DNA of 64,000 nt from Lunularia cruciata (GCA_948567375.1 OX419762.1:13026001-13090000), one strand, 5' to 3'. Numbered from the stretch's first letter, positions 24,820-37,601 are shown. Program-made: numbers and translations. Notes: a model not told the origin generated them from the sequence alone.

Positions 24820-26480
24820 TTGTTTCTTGCGGTGCTTCTACTTCAGCCATCAGCGGGATGCAATGTCTTTCATGCATCATGTTTGGTCGTGAGGAGAATG
24901 TTGATGAGAAGCACAAGATCATGACTAATGGGCAAGGTTGGAGTGCACCATTTCACTAAGACAATATTGAGCTTCACATGAAGAAGCAACACACTGTCAA
25001 ATTTGGACAGTATGAAAAGCTACGATTGCAATTGGAGCAGGAGCATTTCTTCAATGACATCGAGGTCCCTCTCGGAAGCACTCTCAATGTTCACTTTGTT
25101 TTTGAAGCTGCAGGCAATTGTGAGATTGTCTTCATCATCGACAAAAGAATAGTTGAAGTAATCGGCGATGAGATGAAGTATTCAGTGGACGATGAAGCCA
25201 GTGATGTTGACTATGACTACAAGCAAGATCCTGCATTTGGGAGTGAGGCAGATTGTGCAATTTGGTCTCTAACTGCCGTGCCAGTGCTGTCAAGGTGAAG
25301 GAGCGAGCAATGGTAGTTTTCAAACACGCAGCGAGCCAATAGATAATGATAAAGTGCCCTCTTCCTATACTGTCACAATTGCAAATCCAAAACCCAGCTC
25401 TTCAACCTTGCCATTCGATACGTTGCATGTGGAGCATCATTTTGCATGACAATGAACATCATCAGTGAGACATATGAAGTCCTATATGCTCTATCGTTGT
25501 CTTCTTGCTCTTGTGAGAATGTCAACAACTTCGTTAGGGTAGTTTGTGCCGCCAACTTTCAATGACTATCAGAGCTACTAAAGAAAACCTAGGCCTTTTT
25601 GTTAGCGCTTGCTCAACATCGCACTAGAACACATCATATTTGGACTTGTGTCTTCATATGTATGTGGAGAATAAGCACATCGTTGTCAACTTGCACAAGT
25701 ACGCATTGCAGATTTTTGAACAACACACATGCGAAGTCATGGTCAACATGATTTCTTAGTTTCTTGACGTACTCTGCTCTCATTGGAGGATTTGTCTTCT
25801 CGGTGTGTCTATCGATGGAGCTTGAAATATGACTAGATGTGTTGCTAGCATCGTGACAAGGCTTCAAGTAGAACTTCATTATGATTGTGATCTGAATCTG
25901 GTGCGGAGCGCATCAACTTGATCTAGTTATGCATCACATCATGAATGTAGTTGTGAATGAGCACTTCTTCTCTATAATGGTGGGTTTCATTTCACATCGC
26001 ATGTGGCAGCAGAACTTGATTGCAGAAATGAATATGATGTGCCCCGTGTTGTAAACCGATGGCTTTCTCTAGACAAGGTTACAACTTGGTTCAAGAAGCA
26101 CCGGCCTGAATTGAAGTAGCTTGTGAGTGCACCGCCTTGACTTTGGTGGGTGTACCTTCTTGCCGTTGATACTTTCACGGAGAACAACACCAAAACTTTC
26201 ACAAGATTCAAGGCTTGACGATCTTATTATCGCAACAGCAAGCAAAGCTCAATGCTCTCATTGGCACCTTCGTTGAAGATCTGGGTGTTAATGGTCCGCT
26301 GACAGAAGAAATGATTTCTATCCTGGATGTGACAATATATATCATTAGGGGTTGCCATGCACTCACACTTCTGAATGTGCAAGAATTTGTCATCGGACTC
26401 GCATCTTGGGTTGAAGGCATTCTACCATGATGAGACGGGGCGTAATGAATTATTGTAAGATGTTGGTCTAGTTGCTTTGA
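24820..26480 (+). pseudogene. Broken hAT-superfamily-like transposase
   Basis: Plus-strand coding remnant spread over three frames. 24978-25298 is open: IELHMKKQHTVKFGQYEKL is the end of a BED-type zinc-finger-like segment with a Cys-x2-Cys upstream. Near 25800, GVSIDGA followed by a stop and NMT matches the conserved 'DGAsNMTG' region of hAT-like transposases. Near 26035, CPRVVNRWLSLDKVTTWFKK follows the expected order. 26215-26430 is open and covers the helical part near the C terminus. Several stops and frameshifts, so inactive. From memory the closest look is to a transposase group common in oomycetes; I cannot check this. No terminal inverted repeats or target duplication were identified. 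Confidence 0.5.
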
Positions 26481-29400
26481 CAGCACTGACAAATAAAACT
26501 AAACCTCCAGCTGGACCTTCTCTTTCCATGTGCATGTGATTTACTACTTTCCCAAAAAATACATAATTTCAGAACGTTGAGATTTGTAATTAGTGGATGA
26601 ATGGTCTGAAGTTTCAGGAGTACAGGAGTACAATTTCCTGTAGGTGTTGAAACGGAAAAGTCGATTCAGCTTGGAGTTGATGCCGAGTCGAAGGTTCAAT
26701 TGGACACTTTCTTCTCTCATTGGAGGTTTCGAAACGTAATGTTAATACTTAACATTACCCACTTTTTCTTCAACCGTTCTGAACAACGATAGAGCATGGA
26801 AACTTATACCATTTTAATAGCTCACAAAACACCATACATCTACCAACAGAATCTGAATCCTTTCAATCCGCACGGTGGTTTCACCTTGTCTGAGATGGAA
26901 GACAACAATTGCCGAAGCCAAGTTGGGCGAGAGTACGGGTAAATGACGAACAAATGATGACTCACAGACAGAGGAGTATGTGGACCTCCACAAGTAATCG
27001 AGCAGCAGTACGTTGTGAACAGATAATGGACTACTCTCTAGTCAAGTTGCCGCATGTGAGGAATGTCCATACTGTGGTAGCTGCAGCATATTATATTCTC
27101 GTCCTTTCCCCCTTCTCATCCACAGCCCCACTTTCGAAATTCCTAGTTCTTGACATTTCCACTACTTAAGGTGGTGAAGCATGCGAGACTACCAAACAGC
27201 ACAATATTCATGTGGCAATTTCCACACTTTAGTCGTGACCAGCTATGAATTAAATATGGAACTCGCGTGCAATTATAAGGTTAATCTCAGGATACAGCCC
27301 AATTAATCAGGGGGCTAAAATTAATTAAGAATACTGATGTAGGCCGAGGCCATTCGACCAGCCACCATCTGAATTCAAGTTCCCAAAACATCAACTGTTT
27401 TAGTTATAAATTGTTGGAGTTTAACAAAGTTTCGTCATCATTTCTCTAGTTTGTTTGTTGATGAGCTGTAGGCATAGTTGCGCATAGATTTTTATATTCT
27501 CTTATCTAGACTTGCTAATCCGGATTTACTCAACTTCAAGGTGAGTGTCTAAGAATTCCTTCACCAAATGTTCACAAAATGATCTATTGGATGGTTCTGT
27601 TGAGGTAACAACTCAAGTTTGCACGAATCTGATGATCAATATATCAGAAACCAGATGTGGACTAGAGTGAGTTTCTTTGACCATTTCAAAAAGCTGCTGA
27701 CAACACTTTGTCTATTGCATCTCCAAGTTATTTCTTCCCTGTAGTCATTGGCAACTGGATAGCGTGTCAAAGGGCTGCTCTCTAGTACTATACAGAAATG
27801 TCATGCCCTTCATTGAAGATGTTCGCAGGACTTCCCCTTTGCTATCTGGATTCGCAAAGTTGTGCTGGCCATGAAACTGGGTCTGATACGGTCATAACTC
27901 AGATCATTGATCACTGATCTCCCATACACAATAAAACTGATTTGGGACCAGTAGAACTCGAAAGTATCCATGGTAGCATTGCTACGTCGAGTTCGCTAAG
28001 AAGTCGCTGAACTCCTATACTTGTCGTTCTTTCAAGAAAGAGACAAGCACATATTCAACTGTGACTAACTTAGTAAATGTATTGGTTAGGATCTCTACGT
28101 TGTTCTCCCCAGACTGTAGAAACGTGCAAAATGCATGAGCCCTGGACGTGTTTGAATGAGAATAGATACACATCACTAGCGCTATCTTACTGGCGACACC
28201 GTGAAGTTATAGCATCATAATCCAGCATCTTTCAGCCTGTAAGGCGGAGGAGAGATCTAATCCTGTGATCGAAGATTTGTTCAGAAGCTCTCTTAATCTT
28301 CTGTTCTTCCTCCCCCGCCCCACACCGCGCCCCCACTCCCCCCCCCCCCCCCCCCCCCCCCCACCCATGGATCGCAGCTCATAATCACATGTATCCTTCA
28401 GCCAACTCCTGAGATCGAGCAAGATTCCGACATATAAAATTTACAGTTTGCTTTGTATTTGGCACACCGATGTAGACAGTACTCTGTTATTGTTTCCCCA
28501 CCAAGGTCGAGGGGGGTCAAAAGGAGGGTTCCTTAACAAAGCGCATCACGTCAACTGGTAGAAAGACATTGAACTGAAGCCATTTCTACAAAACCGGAGG
28601 TCGCCATCTGAGGTGCCCGCTCCAACAAAGCGAGGGGATTCTCAAGACATGGAAAAATCAAGATAAGATGTCTTCCCGACGTGGGAGTGAAGTGTGTAAA
28701 TTTGTGGAGAATTTGATCCGCGATTCCTGCACATCAAAACAAATATCCTCAATGCCTATTATCTGAAGAGGCTCTCCGTTTCCTCTGCCACTTGTGAAAA
28801 TAACGGCAAGATCTTGTTTTTAGTATTGTTACTAATCTTGTCAATCGTATTGTTACTTGCGTTGTTTAGCTTGTTACTAAGTTCTCATTTCATCCTGACA
28901 ATTACATCGTGCTCTGAGCTTCTGCAGATGAATCAACATGATCAGTTCTTTAAGCCTGTTAACTTGTGAAGCAAGTACCGGAAAATTAGATCTAAGGAGA
29001 CTTGTAAATGTATACTCAGGACCTGATCGCCTATTCATATTCTGAAACTCGGACTAGAACTTGGTATAAGATTCAGAATTTCAACTGCCAGACTCCGTCC
29101 CGACGTGACCTGAATTTGGGTCTATGACCGGACAGAAGAAACAGCAGCACATATTGCAGCAGTCATTGGTGTACACTGGAGTAGCTCAGCTGGTACACAA
29201 TCAGGACATTTCTGGTACTGGTTCCATTTCAAAGACAAATGCGGAAGTGGAGACACTCTTCAATGAATAACTGTAAGCTGAAAGCACGTGCATACGAGAC
29301 AAATAACGATTAACTTTTAATTTCCAGAAGTTAGATCCAGGCTAGGGAAGCACATTCATTCCAGCAAGTCCTACCATGATATCAATGATTTTCGCTCCTG

Positions 29401-30236
29401 GTGCTCTCAGTTATCATTAGCAAAGATCGGAACCCAGCTTACTCGTTCACTCAACAGAAAAGATGAGGTAGACTCTGTGCTGAATCAAATAGCCGGCAAT
29501 TTCTTTAAATTTGTCCAGGCGTCATGAACATATCCCTGATCTGTGACGAAAGACCAAAGTTGTCTACTTCCTGGGTCTAAAAGGAAGCGCATCGTTTGAT
29601 ACCGTGCAGCTGCAACATGTACAATCTCTAGAAGACAGTTCTAACTACTGTATAACTGTACAACTGTTTTACGCAGACGTTTATAAACACAATCCAACTA
29701 AGAGATAGAGTGAATGAGAGATGTGAAACGAATTCCGAAGCGAAGGTGAGAAGAGAGCTGCTTCTCGCATTCGCACTCGCACTCATCTTTTGGCACTAAC
29801 TACCGTACTGCCATAAGAGTTTTGTCAGCGAATTGATTTTGTTAGATTTCCCTACTACACTAGCTACTAGAAAACAGTCGACTGCGTTTTGACCTGACTG
29901 CTAGAGGAATCACCTTGTTTGGCGGATGAAGTACGGCTACTAAAGCTCAATGGAAGTCAAGTGCTGATCTTGCATCCAGGTAGCAGCCGTGAGGTTCATA
30001 AAAGTCCTTCCAGGTTTAATGAGCTGGGATAGTGATCCTAGAACAGTGGTGAAGGTCCTCCCTGGGTCTGACATTCAGTCTTGCCGGCCGTGGGAGATCC
30101 TTGACACCAGTAATGAACAAAATTTTGGTGCAGTACGTTCGGGCACTCTCACGCCGACATATCACAATTTTGCCTCCACTTCTTATACTCCTTCGGTAAC
30201 CATTGGAAGAAGTCCAAGGAGACCTGCAACGATGGC
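26481..30236. other. Intergenic stretch, no gene recognised
   Basis: Short frames only. Contains a 25-base C run (28338-28362) and the region downstream of the TIC55 stop codon at 30237. A TIC55 polyadenylation site was not identified. Confidence 0.4.
28338..28362. repeat. Poly(C) run of 25
   Basis: 25 consecutive C, preceded by a C-rich segment (28311-28336) and followed by ACCC. On the minus strand this is a G run able to form G-quadruplexes. It is also a place where run length is prone to sequencing error. Confidence 0.8.
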
Positions 30237-33200
30237 CTACAAAGTTATCCTGTGCTCTCGAACTACGTTCTCAGTCATATGGCGGACTGCACGAGAGAAC
30301 GCATAAGAAGCGGCACCCATGAACAGGGCAAAAACAACAAATGAAGCTCTCCAGACAGGCTTGGACATGATAATGCCGACAGCTGAAAATATCGCTGCAC
30401 CAACCAAAGACACTTTCTGGTACTTCTCAAAGTTGCCTAGAGCCTCTCTGCATGCCTTGCAGTGAACGATGTGCCGATAGTATCTGTTGGTGGGATCACG
30501 GGCATATTTGTTTCCAAAGGCTCCTTTTGACGGATATGTTGAAGCTATGCTGGCTGCCAGTCCCGCACGGGCTCCCTCTTCAACCGCTGAGATGGATGGT
30601 GGAGAGGCCGTTCGATGACCAAAGTAGTAAGGCATACCATGTCCAACTTTGTCTAACCACTTCCGGTACTCCAAAACCCAAACGTCTTGCGATCTGAGGT
30701 TCAGATAGAGGTCTTTGGTAGGCTTTCCTTCTCGCAGTAGGACCTCGTTTTGAGAGCTAAGGAATCCCATGTCTTGCTCAAGAATAGTGTTGGCATTGGC
30801 ATGAACAAACCACTTCGGCATCTTTCTGAACCAACTCATCTTACTCTTGCCTTTGACTCCAACGCTTGCATTGCTGAAACGGAGGATGTTCATCGACTTT
30901 CCTTGTCCCACAGGTCGGCACAACATGGTGGCATTGAAATAAAACACCGACCCATCATCGTTGACACGCTTTGACTCACTGTGGGCAATACAAGGTGCTT
31001 GAAACCGGGTATAAGTCATTCTATCAGGAGTTCTGATATTATGTGAAAATCCACCAAATCCCTCTGCATCACGCACTGTCACATTGAAAACCAAAGCTTG
31101 AGCGTCTTCTCGTTTAGCAGTGGCATCTGTTCGGTTGTGAGAAATAGGTATATGCGCAGGGTCCATTATATTCTCCAGCATAATGGAGCTGTCGTAAGGG
31201 AGCTCATGCATTGCAGAATAATCCCACCATCCTTCTCTATCGTAAGCCTCATAATAGGGAACTTTTTCGTAAGGAGCTTTTCGGTCGTCTCCCATCCAGG
31301 CCCATAGAACACCTTGAGACTCCTTGACGGCATAGGACCGTGCACACGCTTTTTTTGGTATCTTAGCACCTGGTTCTAGCTGCAATACCAGCAAGAAAAG
31401 GATAATGAGAAGCCAAAAACAAATCCCATCGCTTGTTACTCAATGGTTGACTGGTTACTCACAAAACTGAGAAACTTGATTCAGTTCGTAGAATGTGGTT
31501 CCGTTTGGAAACACACTACACTTCAAGGGACTGCACTCGTGGTCTCAAAACTGGAGTGCAAGACAATCATCTTCCAAGATGAAAACCAGCGACGTTCTCT
31601 CACTTAAAGGACGAAGCCTCTTTGATGCAGTTAAAACCGAAACAAACTGCATGTTATCTGATATCCAGACAGATTCAAGGTTGGGCATAACAAGCACCTG
31701 TGGAATTTTCACGCAAGACCCATCGCCTGCGAATTGCCAACCGTGGTACAAGCATTCAAGTGTACCATCCATGAGTTGGCCTTCAGAAAGTTTTGCAAGC
31801 CTGTCAGGAAACTTGCGTTGTTAGTCTCCATAAAAGAGTTAACGTTTTACAATTTTGTGACTATATTTCTATTTGCACATCTCCATTGTATGTGCCCCAA
31901 TTCCAGGGCCCTTTTGGGATTTAGGATTCCAAAAGGATTCTAAAAAATTATAAAGTAAATTTACGGTGCTAAATACCTTTTTTCAACGAGGGTTGGAGTG
32001 GCTATGAAGGATTCACTAGTGGATGAACTGAACGGTTCCGAGCTTGCGGCAACCAACGTCTAAATCGGATCAAAAACTTCGTCTGCGAAATGAGGAAGAT
32101 GTCCCTACTCCATAAGATACGCCGCAGCCAGATTACTCACTGCACGGGCTTACATGAGTGACAAAATTTTGTCATTCGTACTGTATATATTCCGAAGAGT
32201 TGACACACCCAGCAGGTTCTCGATAAAAATGAAAGGCGGAGCACACTACATTGGGGGTTGTGTATAATCTGCTTTGTTTGCTATACGAGCGTATACTGGT
32301 GTCAGGAAATTTCTCGCTGGGTCGCATAAACTCTTCTCTGAAGAACCCCGGGTTGTCGATGGATTGCTTTTGGAACTAACCCATGTTTAAGCTTCTTAAA
32401 GACTAATGTGGCTTTATCAGCTAAACTGTGAGAAGATGGAGAATCATAATAATTGCCATATTGAATCGTGTATAGAACACAGGAAGTACAGTGAACCTAT
32501 TGCCACACTCGACTCTGTTGGAACGGAAACTTGATTCGACTTGGATCCGATTAGAGAGAGTTAAGGGATCAACTAGTAAATATGGAGTCTGGGACAAAAC
32601 TGTTTGAGTTCAATTATAACAGCTAAGATCGATGTGTATAGACCTCTTCAGGTCAGAGGAGCAATGTACGACATTGAGCGAGGTGTAAGATGTTTACACT
32701 ACACTACGTCTACAACAACAGGCATTGCAGAGATCGTTAGAAACAAATTCATAACAGTATCGCCACTTAAAAAATTGACACATCAAATTCTCGTACAACT
32801 CTCACTACTAATGTTTTTGACATAAGGACCTGACAAACGGGAGTGAAGTGATAGGCGCACCTGTGAGGGCATCGATCTTCTAGACAGTTGAGCTTCCCTT
32901 CTCCATCGTAGAAAACAACGAGGTCTCGGTCATAAACTTTCAGAGCAAGAGGAGCATCTTTCGGAATCTCATTTATCAAGTACATAGGATACCACTGTTC
33001 CTCCCAATTATAGTCCACCTTGCCATCAGCAGGAGCCGACTCCGTGTCAATGACCGGATTTTCTCTGCTACTCCCTTCAACTTCACCAAACTCTCTCGTG
33101 ATTCGATCAGCTACTGCATGAAAGCCTAAGCTTCTTCTCTTCCTACTTCTCAACAAAGAAGAGAAAGTCGATGAAGACTGCTGTACCCTTAGAACAGAGG

Positions 33201-33348
33201 AACCCAGAGTAGCATCACCATAAAGTTTACTTCTAGCTACTCCAGCCCTCCTATTTACAGCATTTGGTTTTATAACTCTACTCTTCCTACAAACCTCCAG
33301 TATCAAGGCAGCAGGTCCAATACCCAGAACCCAGACAGAAGTAGCCAT
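30237..33348 (-). CDS. TIC55: TIC55-like Rieske oxygenase of the chloroplast inner envelope
   Basis: Three exons: 33348-32861, 31800-31698 and 31379-30237. Introns of 1060 and 318 bp both have GT...AG ends, and the frame is continuous across both. The predicted protein is 577 aa. Residues 1 to about 80 are rich in Ser and Arg, as in a chloroplast transit peptide. NWEEQWYP (from 114) opens the Rieske domain, whose ligands are C160-x-H162 and C179-x2-H182. The mononuclear iron motif is N267-x2-D270-x2-H273-x4-H278. A C504-x2-C507 pair precedes two C-terminal membrane segments (about 520-536 and 540-558). This layout, including the CxxC and the two membrane helices, is that of TIC55, a TIC-associated, thioredoxin-linked member of the PAO/PTC52/TIC55 group. 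Family knowledge ties TIC55 to protein import and chlorophyll-catabolite hydroxylation. The start is chosen for its good context (GGGCCATGGC) and the transit peptide it opens. Confidence 0.92.
31380..31697 (-). other. TIC55: Intron 2 of the TIC55-like gene
   Basis: Donor GTGCTT after CCACAG; acceptor GGTATTGCAG before CTAGAACC. It falls between codons, after the Gln that follows the second Rieske ligand pair. 318 bp. Confidence 0.85.
31801..32860 (-). other. TIC55: Intron 1 of the TIC55-like gene
   Basis: Donor GTGCGC after CACAG; acceptor TTTCCTGACAG before GCTTGC. It splits an Arg codon right after the first Rieske ligand pair. 1060 bp with no recognisable insert. Short frames inside it are not coding. 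Confidence 0.85.
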
Positions 33349-33673
33349 GGCCCACGGTCAGGCTTGCAAATGGTGCAAATTAAAAGAACAATGGTGCAAG
33401 CTTTTGCAGCTCTTGACAGAATCGCAGAATATAATTCATGAATTGCTTACGATGTAATTCTATCGTAGTATTGTGAACTTTCAAGAATCACGTAAGACCC
33501 CTGTGGGTTTCACGTTCCACGTAATTGCATGTTGGCGAGCGACTTTATCGTAGAACTCATTCAATTTGTGTTACATTCCCACCGAGAGCCAGAACCAATT
33601 CTATGCAGAAAGCGCTCTCTCGTGCGTTCCTGTCTTCCAGCACTGAAGGTACCGGCTGGCTACCACGGGGAGC

Positions 33674-33679
33674 CACGTG
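33674..33679. promoter_or_regulatory. G-box upstream of TIC55
   Basis: CACGTG within GCCACGTGG, 326 bp before the TIC55 start codon. Further ACGT cores lie near 33490, 33512 and 33519. G-boxes bind bZIP and bHLH factors and are common in light-regulated plant promoters. That this one acts on TIC55 is inference from position. Confidence 0.4.
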
Positions 33680-33848
33680 GAATGTAACTAACGGACCAAA
33701 AGAGATTGTACCTGTCTGGTGGAGCGGAGGCCACACCAGTCAGCTACGCGTCGCTTTCAGAAAGCCAGCTTTTTACCTTGTTGACGGCAGTATATCGCTA
33801 TGGCGTTGAGCGACGGGTGTCACTGCACGCTACATCATTGCAGTCGTT

Positions 33849-33870
33849 ATCTCGTTAACGTTAACGAGAT
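33849..33870. promoter_or_regulatory. Perfect 22-bp palindrome upstream of TIC55
   Basis: ATCTCGTTAAC followed directly by its reverse complement, about 500 bp upstream of the TIC55 start. A looser outer pair (tgcagtc near 33838 and gactgca near 33891) brackets it. No known binding site recognised. Confidence 0.6.
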
Positions 33871-34785
33871 CTCCTGTAACCGCAATTCATGACTGCAGTT
33901 GATTGCCGGTGTGGCTACCTCCAGGAGCCAAAAACGAGATATGGTTGAATCCATGTCTGAGCAACTAACAAAAGCGAGCTAACTCTGATCACGAATCCAT
34001 GCTCATCCTGAAAGCGAGTACACTGTGAGATTGCGAGAAGTTGATGTGGAAACTCAGTGAAGATCAATTGGAGCACAAATCCAGGACCAAAACTTCCCCA
34101 TGCTTCGAAATTGCCTAAGTCAAGTTCTCTGCGCGGATCAGAGTGTGGACTTACATGGGCCGGCTTTATCTACCTATAGTGGTCACTAGAACCTTGCAAT
34201 GAGGATCCAGGTAGTTCGAAGTGGGTCTTACTTCTATTACCAGCAGCAAGCTCCATGGCGATGTGTCTTGAAAGCGAGAGGCCAAGAAATAAGCAGGAGA
34301 GCTCACCCAACACTCGTAAATGTGGTGGATGCAGATTCTCCGTCTTGGAAGTTTGGAGATCACTGTCAACTGATCACTTCACAAGACTTTTTCAAGGACT
34401 GGTGAGGTTGTGGACTTCTACAACCTGAGAGTGGATTACTTCTGAAAGTAAGCAACAATCAATTGATCGTATCAGATTGAGAATAGTCAACTAAACAAGA
34501 AGAAAAGGCTACTACATCGGTATAGGTATAATCTTTTTCAACTTCGTTTAATTTCATAATAAAAGATCTAATGTTTATTTAATTTTTCAATTTACGTTTA
34601 CTTGAATTGATCAAATGAAGCAAGTCCAATCCCCGCGGCCACAGCAAAACTCCTCCACTCCAACCAGCGTTCCCACTTCTCAAGCTCGAGTCCCGTCGTG
34701 TAAATCTCTGGTTTCTCGACATTGCATCACACATCCGTTGCCGAAAGTCGTTCTCAGCGAACCAAAATCCAGAAAATATAACGTA
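33871..34785. other. Intergenic stretch, no gene recognised
   Basis: Short frames at 34199-34405 and 34579-34908 have no recognisable domain. The second runs into the repeat array. Confidence 0.35.
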
Positions 34786-35044
34786 CTGAAATGCAGATAT
34801 GCATAAGATTATCAAGGGGGAACTTATACAATACTCCGAGTACCTCATCTGATGCATTATCTCGTGAAGGGTCTGCATCATGCACTGAATTATGAGGTGA
34901 TTGTTCACACCTCATAATTACACGAGACTTTATGCCAATATGCAAGGAGTCATCAAAAGTCTCTGTTACATGGCTATATTTCATTCTGTGTTCCACGCCC
35001 TGACATGGATAGGTCTCCCAGAAATAGACAAAAACTGAGGCATT

Positions 35045-35114
35045 GTCCACGCAGGAGTTGGAAACCCGCAACTCAATTTCAAGAGAATTTGCTCTAGCGT
35101 TGAGCTACTGGACC
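35045..35114 (-). repeat. tRNA-like copy 1
   Basis: GGTCCAGTAGCTCAACGCTAG start and CTGCGTGGAC end can pair as an acceptor stem. The T-loop carries two extra bases, so this copy is degenerate. Confidence 0.55.
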
Positions 35115-35957
35115 CCGGTGCTAAAAACAAGTTTGCTATAAATTTGACAATTTGTGTACTTAGTCTTCGACACATATGTTAAATACAGCACGAAATTCAT
35201 TGGTATAATGTACGAGCAGATTAAAAATGCCCTTGACAGACCAGTAATAGGCTCTCTCAACCAGACAATGTCTACAGTGAAGTACCCCGAGTTCTGCTTG
35301 AGTGAACTCAGAGCTGTGTATTGCTCTACCCGGAAGGTCAAAAGACGAGCTCTTCATCACAAGACTCACCAACCTGCAACAACTGAACTCAGTAAAGAAC
35401 ATTGTCAGATAGACGAGCACACCAGAGTCTAGTCCATCTGCTGCAGTTATCTTGAAGAATTCAAACCTCAGTCTTGATTGACTTACATTCAGCAGTGTCT
35501 CTCTCTACGTGGGAGTGTCTGTAACTTTTGAAGATCAACAACCGAGCAGCACATCACAAGATTCATCATCTCCGGAACACCTGGAGTGGGTGAAGCACAT
35601 CCTCCAAAATAAATCGCCCTGGCAATGTGTTACCCCGGAGATTCAAATGAGGTCTCTCCATGCGAACTCCAAGTTGCAGGATAGCTTATGCCCACAACGG
35701 TTAAGAATAGGAAAAACCCAGTTTCATGCTTTGGAAGGTTCAACCACTTTGTTTCATGCAAACGTCTCGTAGGGCTCTATGCATCATGCACTGGAATAAG
35801 TGAATAGTACTTAAAGAGGACCGATGCATATCTGCATCAGGATTATAGGGAACCTCAAAGCTCAATCTCAAACCTCAAGCCTATATTTCGTGGGACTCTG
35901 TTTCACGAATTGTTCGCATAAGGTCTCTCTAAACATAAGGATAAAAGGAGCTGAAAT

Positions 35958-36030
35958 GGTCCACGCAGGACCTTTGTAACCCCTAACCTATTGTCATGTA
36001 GAAACTTGCTCTGACATTAAGCTCTTGACC
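35958..36030 (-). repeat. tRNA-like copy 2 (degenerate)
   Basis: The ends (GGTCAAGAGCTTAATG and CTGCGTGGACC) are recognisable. The B box is destroyed. Confidence 0.5.
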
Positions 36031-36803
36031 CCGTTGCTAGAAAGAAGAGGTTTGTTTCTAAATTAGTTTGTACTTTGGCTTCACCACATACTTAAGCACG
36101 GGACTAAACCGAAGGTCATTGGGTGTGATGTACGAGCAGACATAAGAAATGCCATTGGCAGACCACTACTACAGTCTATCAACCAGATCACCTGGTACAA
36201 ACAAGTTCAAGATTGAACCTGAGTTTTGATTGACTTGAACTCTCAGCGGTGTCTTGCGTGAGAGGGTCAACAGTCGATGCTCTGCATCACATCACTCACC
36301 AACCTGCAACAAGTGAACTAAGAAAAGTACATCCTCCATAATAGATTTCCCTTGCAATATTACAATGCTACTTCAGAGAAATATTCCTTTTGAACCTAGA
36401 TATGGATCAATGATAGATGACTTGTCCTTGAGCTATAACAGCAACATATCACCGTCTACAACTGATAGTCGTCTCAAAAGGATTCTACGTCTTTGGATCT
36501 GTATACTTGAATACGCTGATGCCCATGGGCACGAGCGCTGAGAATGGAGAATACCCCCTCTTAAACTCTGAAAGACGTTCAAATATCCTGTTTCATTCAC
36601 TCATCCCGTAAGATGTACATCTCTGCATCGTGTGATGAAATAGATGACGTGATTATCAAGGTTACAAGAGATCGAAAGCACATGTGCATAAAGGATTATC
36701 ACGAAGTAAGACTCTACCTCATGCCCATATGTTCCCTGCGATCTTGGGGTAAGGCCTGATACAGGTAGGGTCTCTCCGAGCAGAAAGAGAAAAGGTGAAC
36801 TGT

Positions 36804-36873
36804 GATCCACGCGGGACATGAACCCGCAACCTAATTTCAAATGAAATTTGCTCTGGCATTGAGCTACTGGACC
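36804..36873 (-). repeat. tRNA-like copy 3
   Basis: Acceptor, D arm and T arm (GCGGGTTCATGTCCCGC) all form. The anticodon arm has a 5-bp AATTT/AAATT stem with a 6-nt loop. Confidence 0.6.
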
Positions 36874-37573
36874 GTGAAGATGACATTACGATAGTTGATA
36901 ACTCCTTAATTCTAGAATTTTGCTTGGTCACATGTTCCCTTCAGTAATTTTCCCCAATGCGATCATTGGAACAATGTAGAAGGCATTACAATTTCACATA
37001 TTACCAGAACTAGAGTCCAGACCATCTGCTCCAGTTGCGTTGAAGCAGTCAAACTAAGTCTTGATTGACTTGTACTCAGCACGGTGTCTTCCTCTATGTG
37101 GAAATGTCGGTAACTTTTGAAGATCAACAACCGAGAACATCAAAGTTTCACCACCTCCGGAACAACTGAAGTGGGTGAAGCACATCCTCCACACTAAATC
37201 ACCTGACAATGTGCCACCCTGGAGATTCAGACAAAACCTCTCCAGGCTAACTTTGGAGTTGCAGGATTGCATATGCCACAAAGGTTCAGAACAGGGAATA
37301 CCCAGTTTCATTCTTCGGAAGATGCTCAAACACTCCGTTTCATGCCACACATCTCGTAGGGCTCTCTGCGTCAGGCACCGGATAAAGGTGAATATGGCTT
37401 ACAAGCGATCTAATGTACATGTGGATAAGGATCATCAAAAGTAAGGCTCTGCTTCATGTCTATATCTTCCTGCGACTCTGTTCCAGGTCCTGGTTGGTAG
37501 CGATTTGAACAATACCCTGAAATTCCGGTTTTGTCACCTACGTTAACTTCAGTAGTGTTCCCAAATGCGATCA

Positions 37574-37601
37574 TGCCTCTCGTACAGATGTACGAGAGGC
37601 A
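37574..37601. repeat. Perfect 11-bp hairpin in the array
   Basis: TGCCTCTCGTA and its complement around a 6-nt loop (cagatg). Related array units (for example near 39730) have only one arm, so the hairpin arose in this unit. Confidence 0.6.

Noticed and set aside
28311-28362. C-rich block as an interstitial telomere
   Set aside because: It is a plain C run, not the TTTAGGG repeat of plant telomeres.
30452-31824. Plus-strand frames of 67-109 codons opposite TIC55
   Set aside because: They lie antisense to the conserved exons and introns and have no recognisable domain.
33525-33809. 94-codon plus-strand frame upstream of TIC55
   Set aside because: No domain, and it spans the G-box region of the presumed promoter. 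A divergent gene is not supported.
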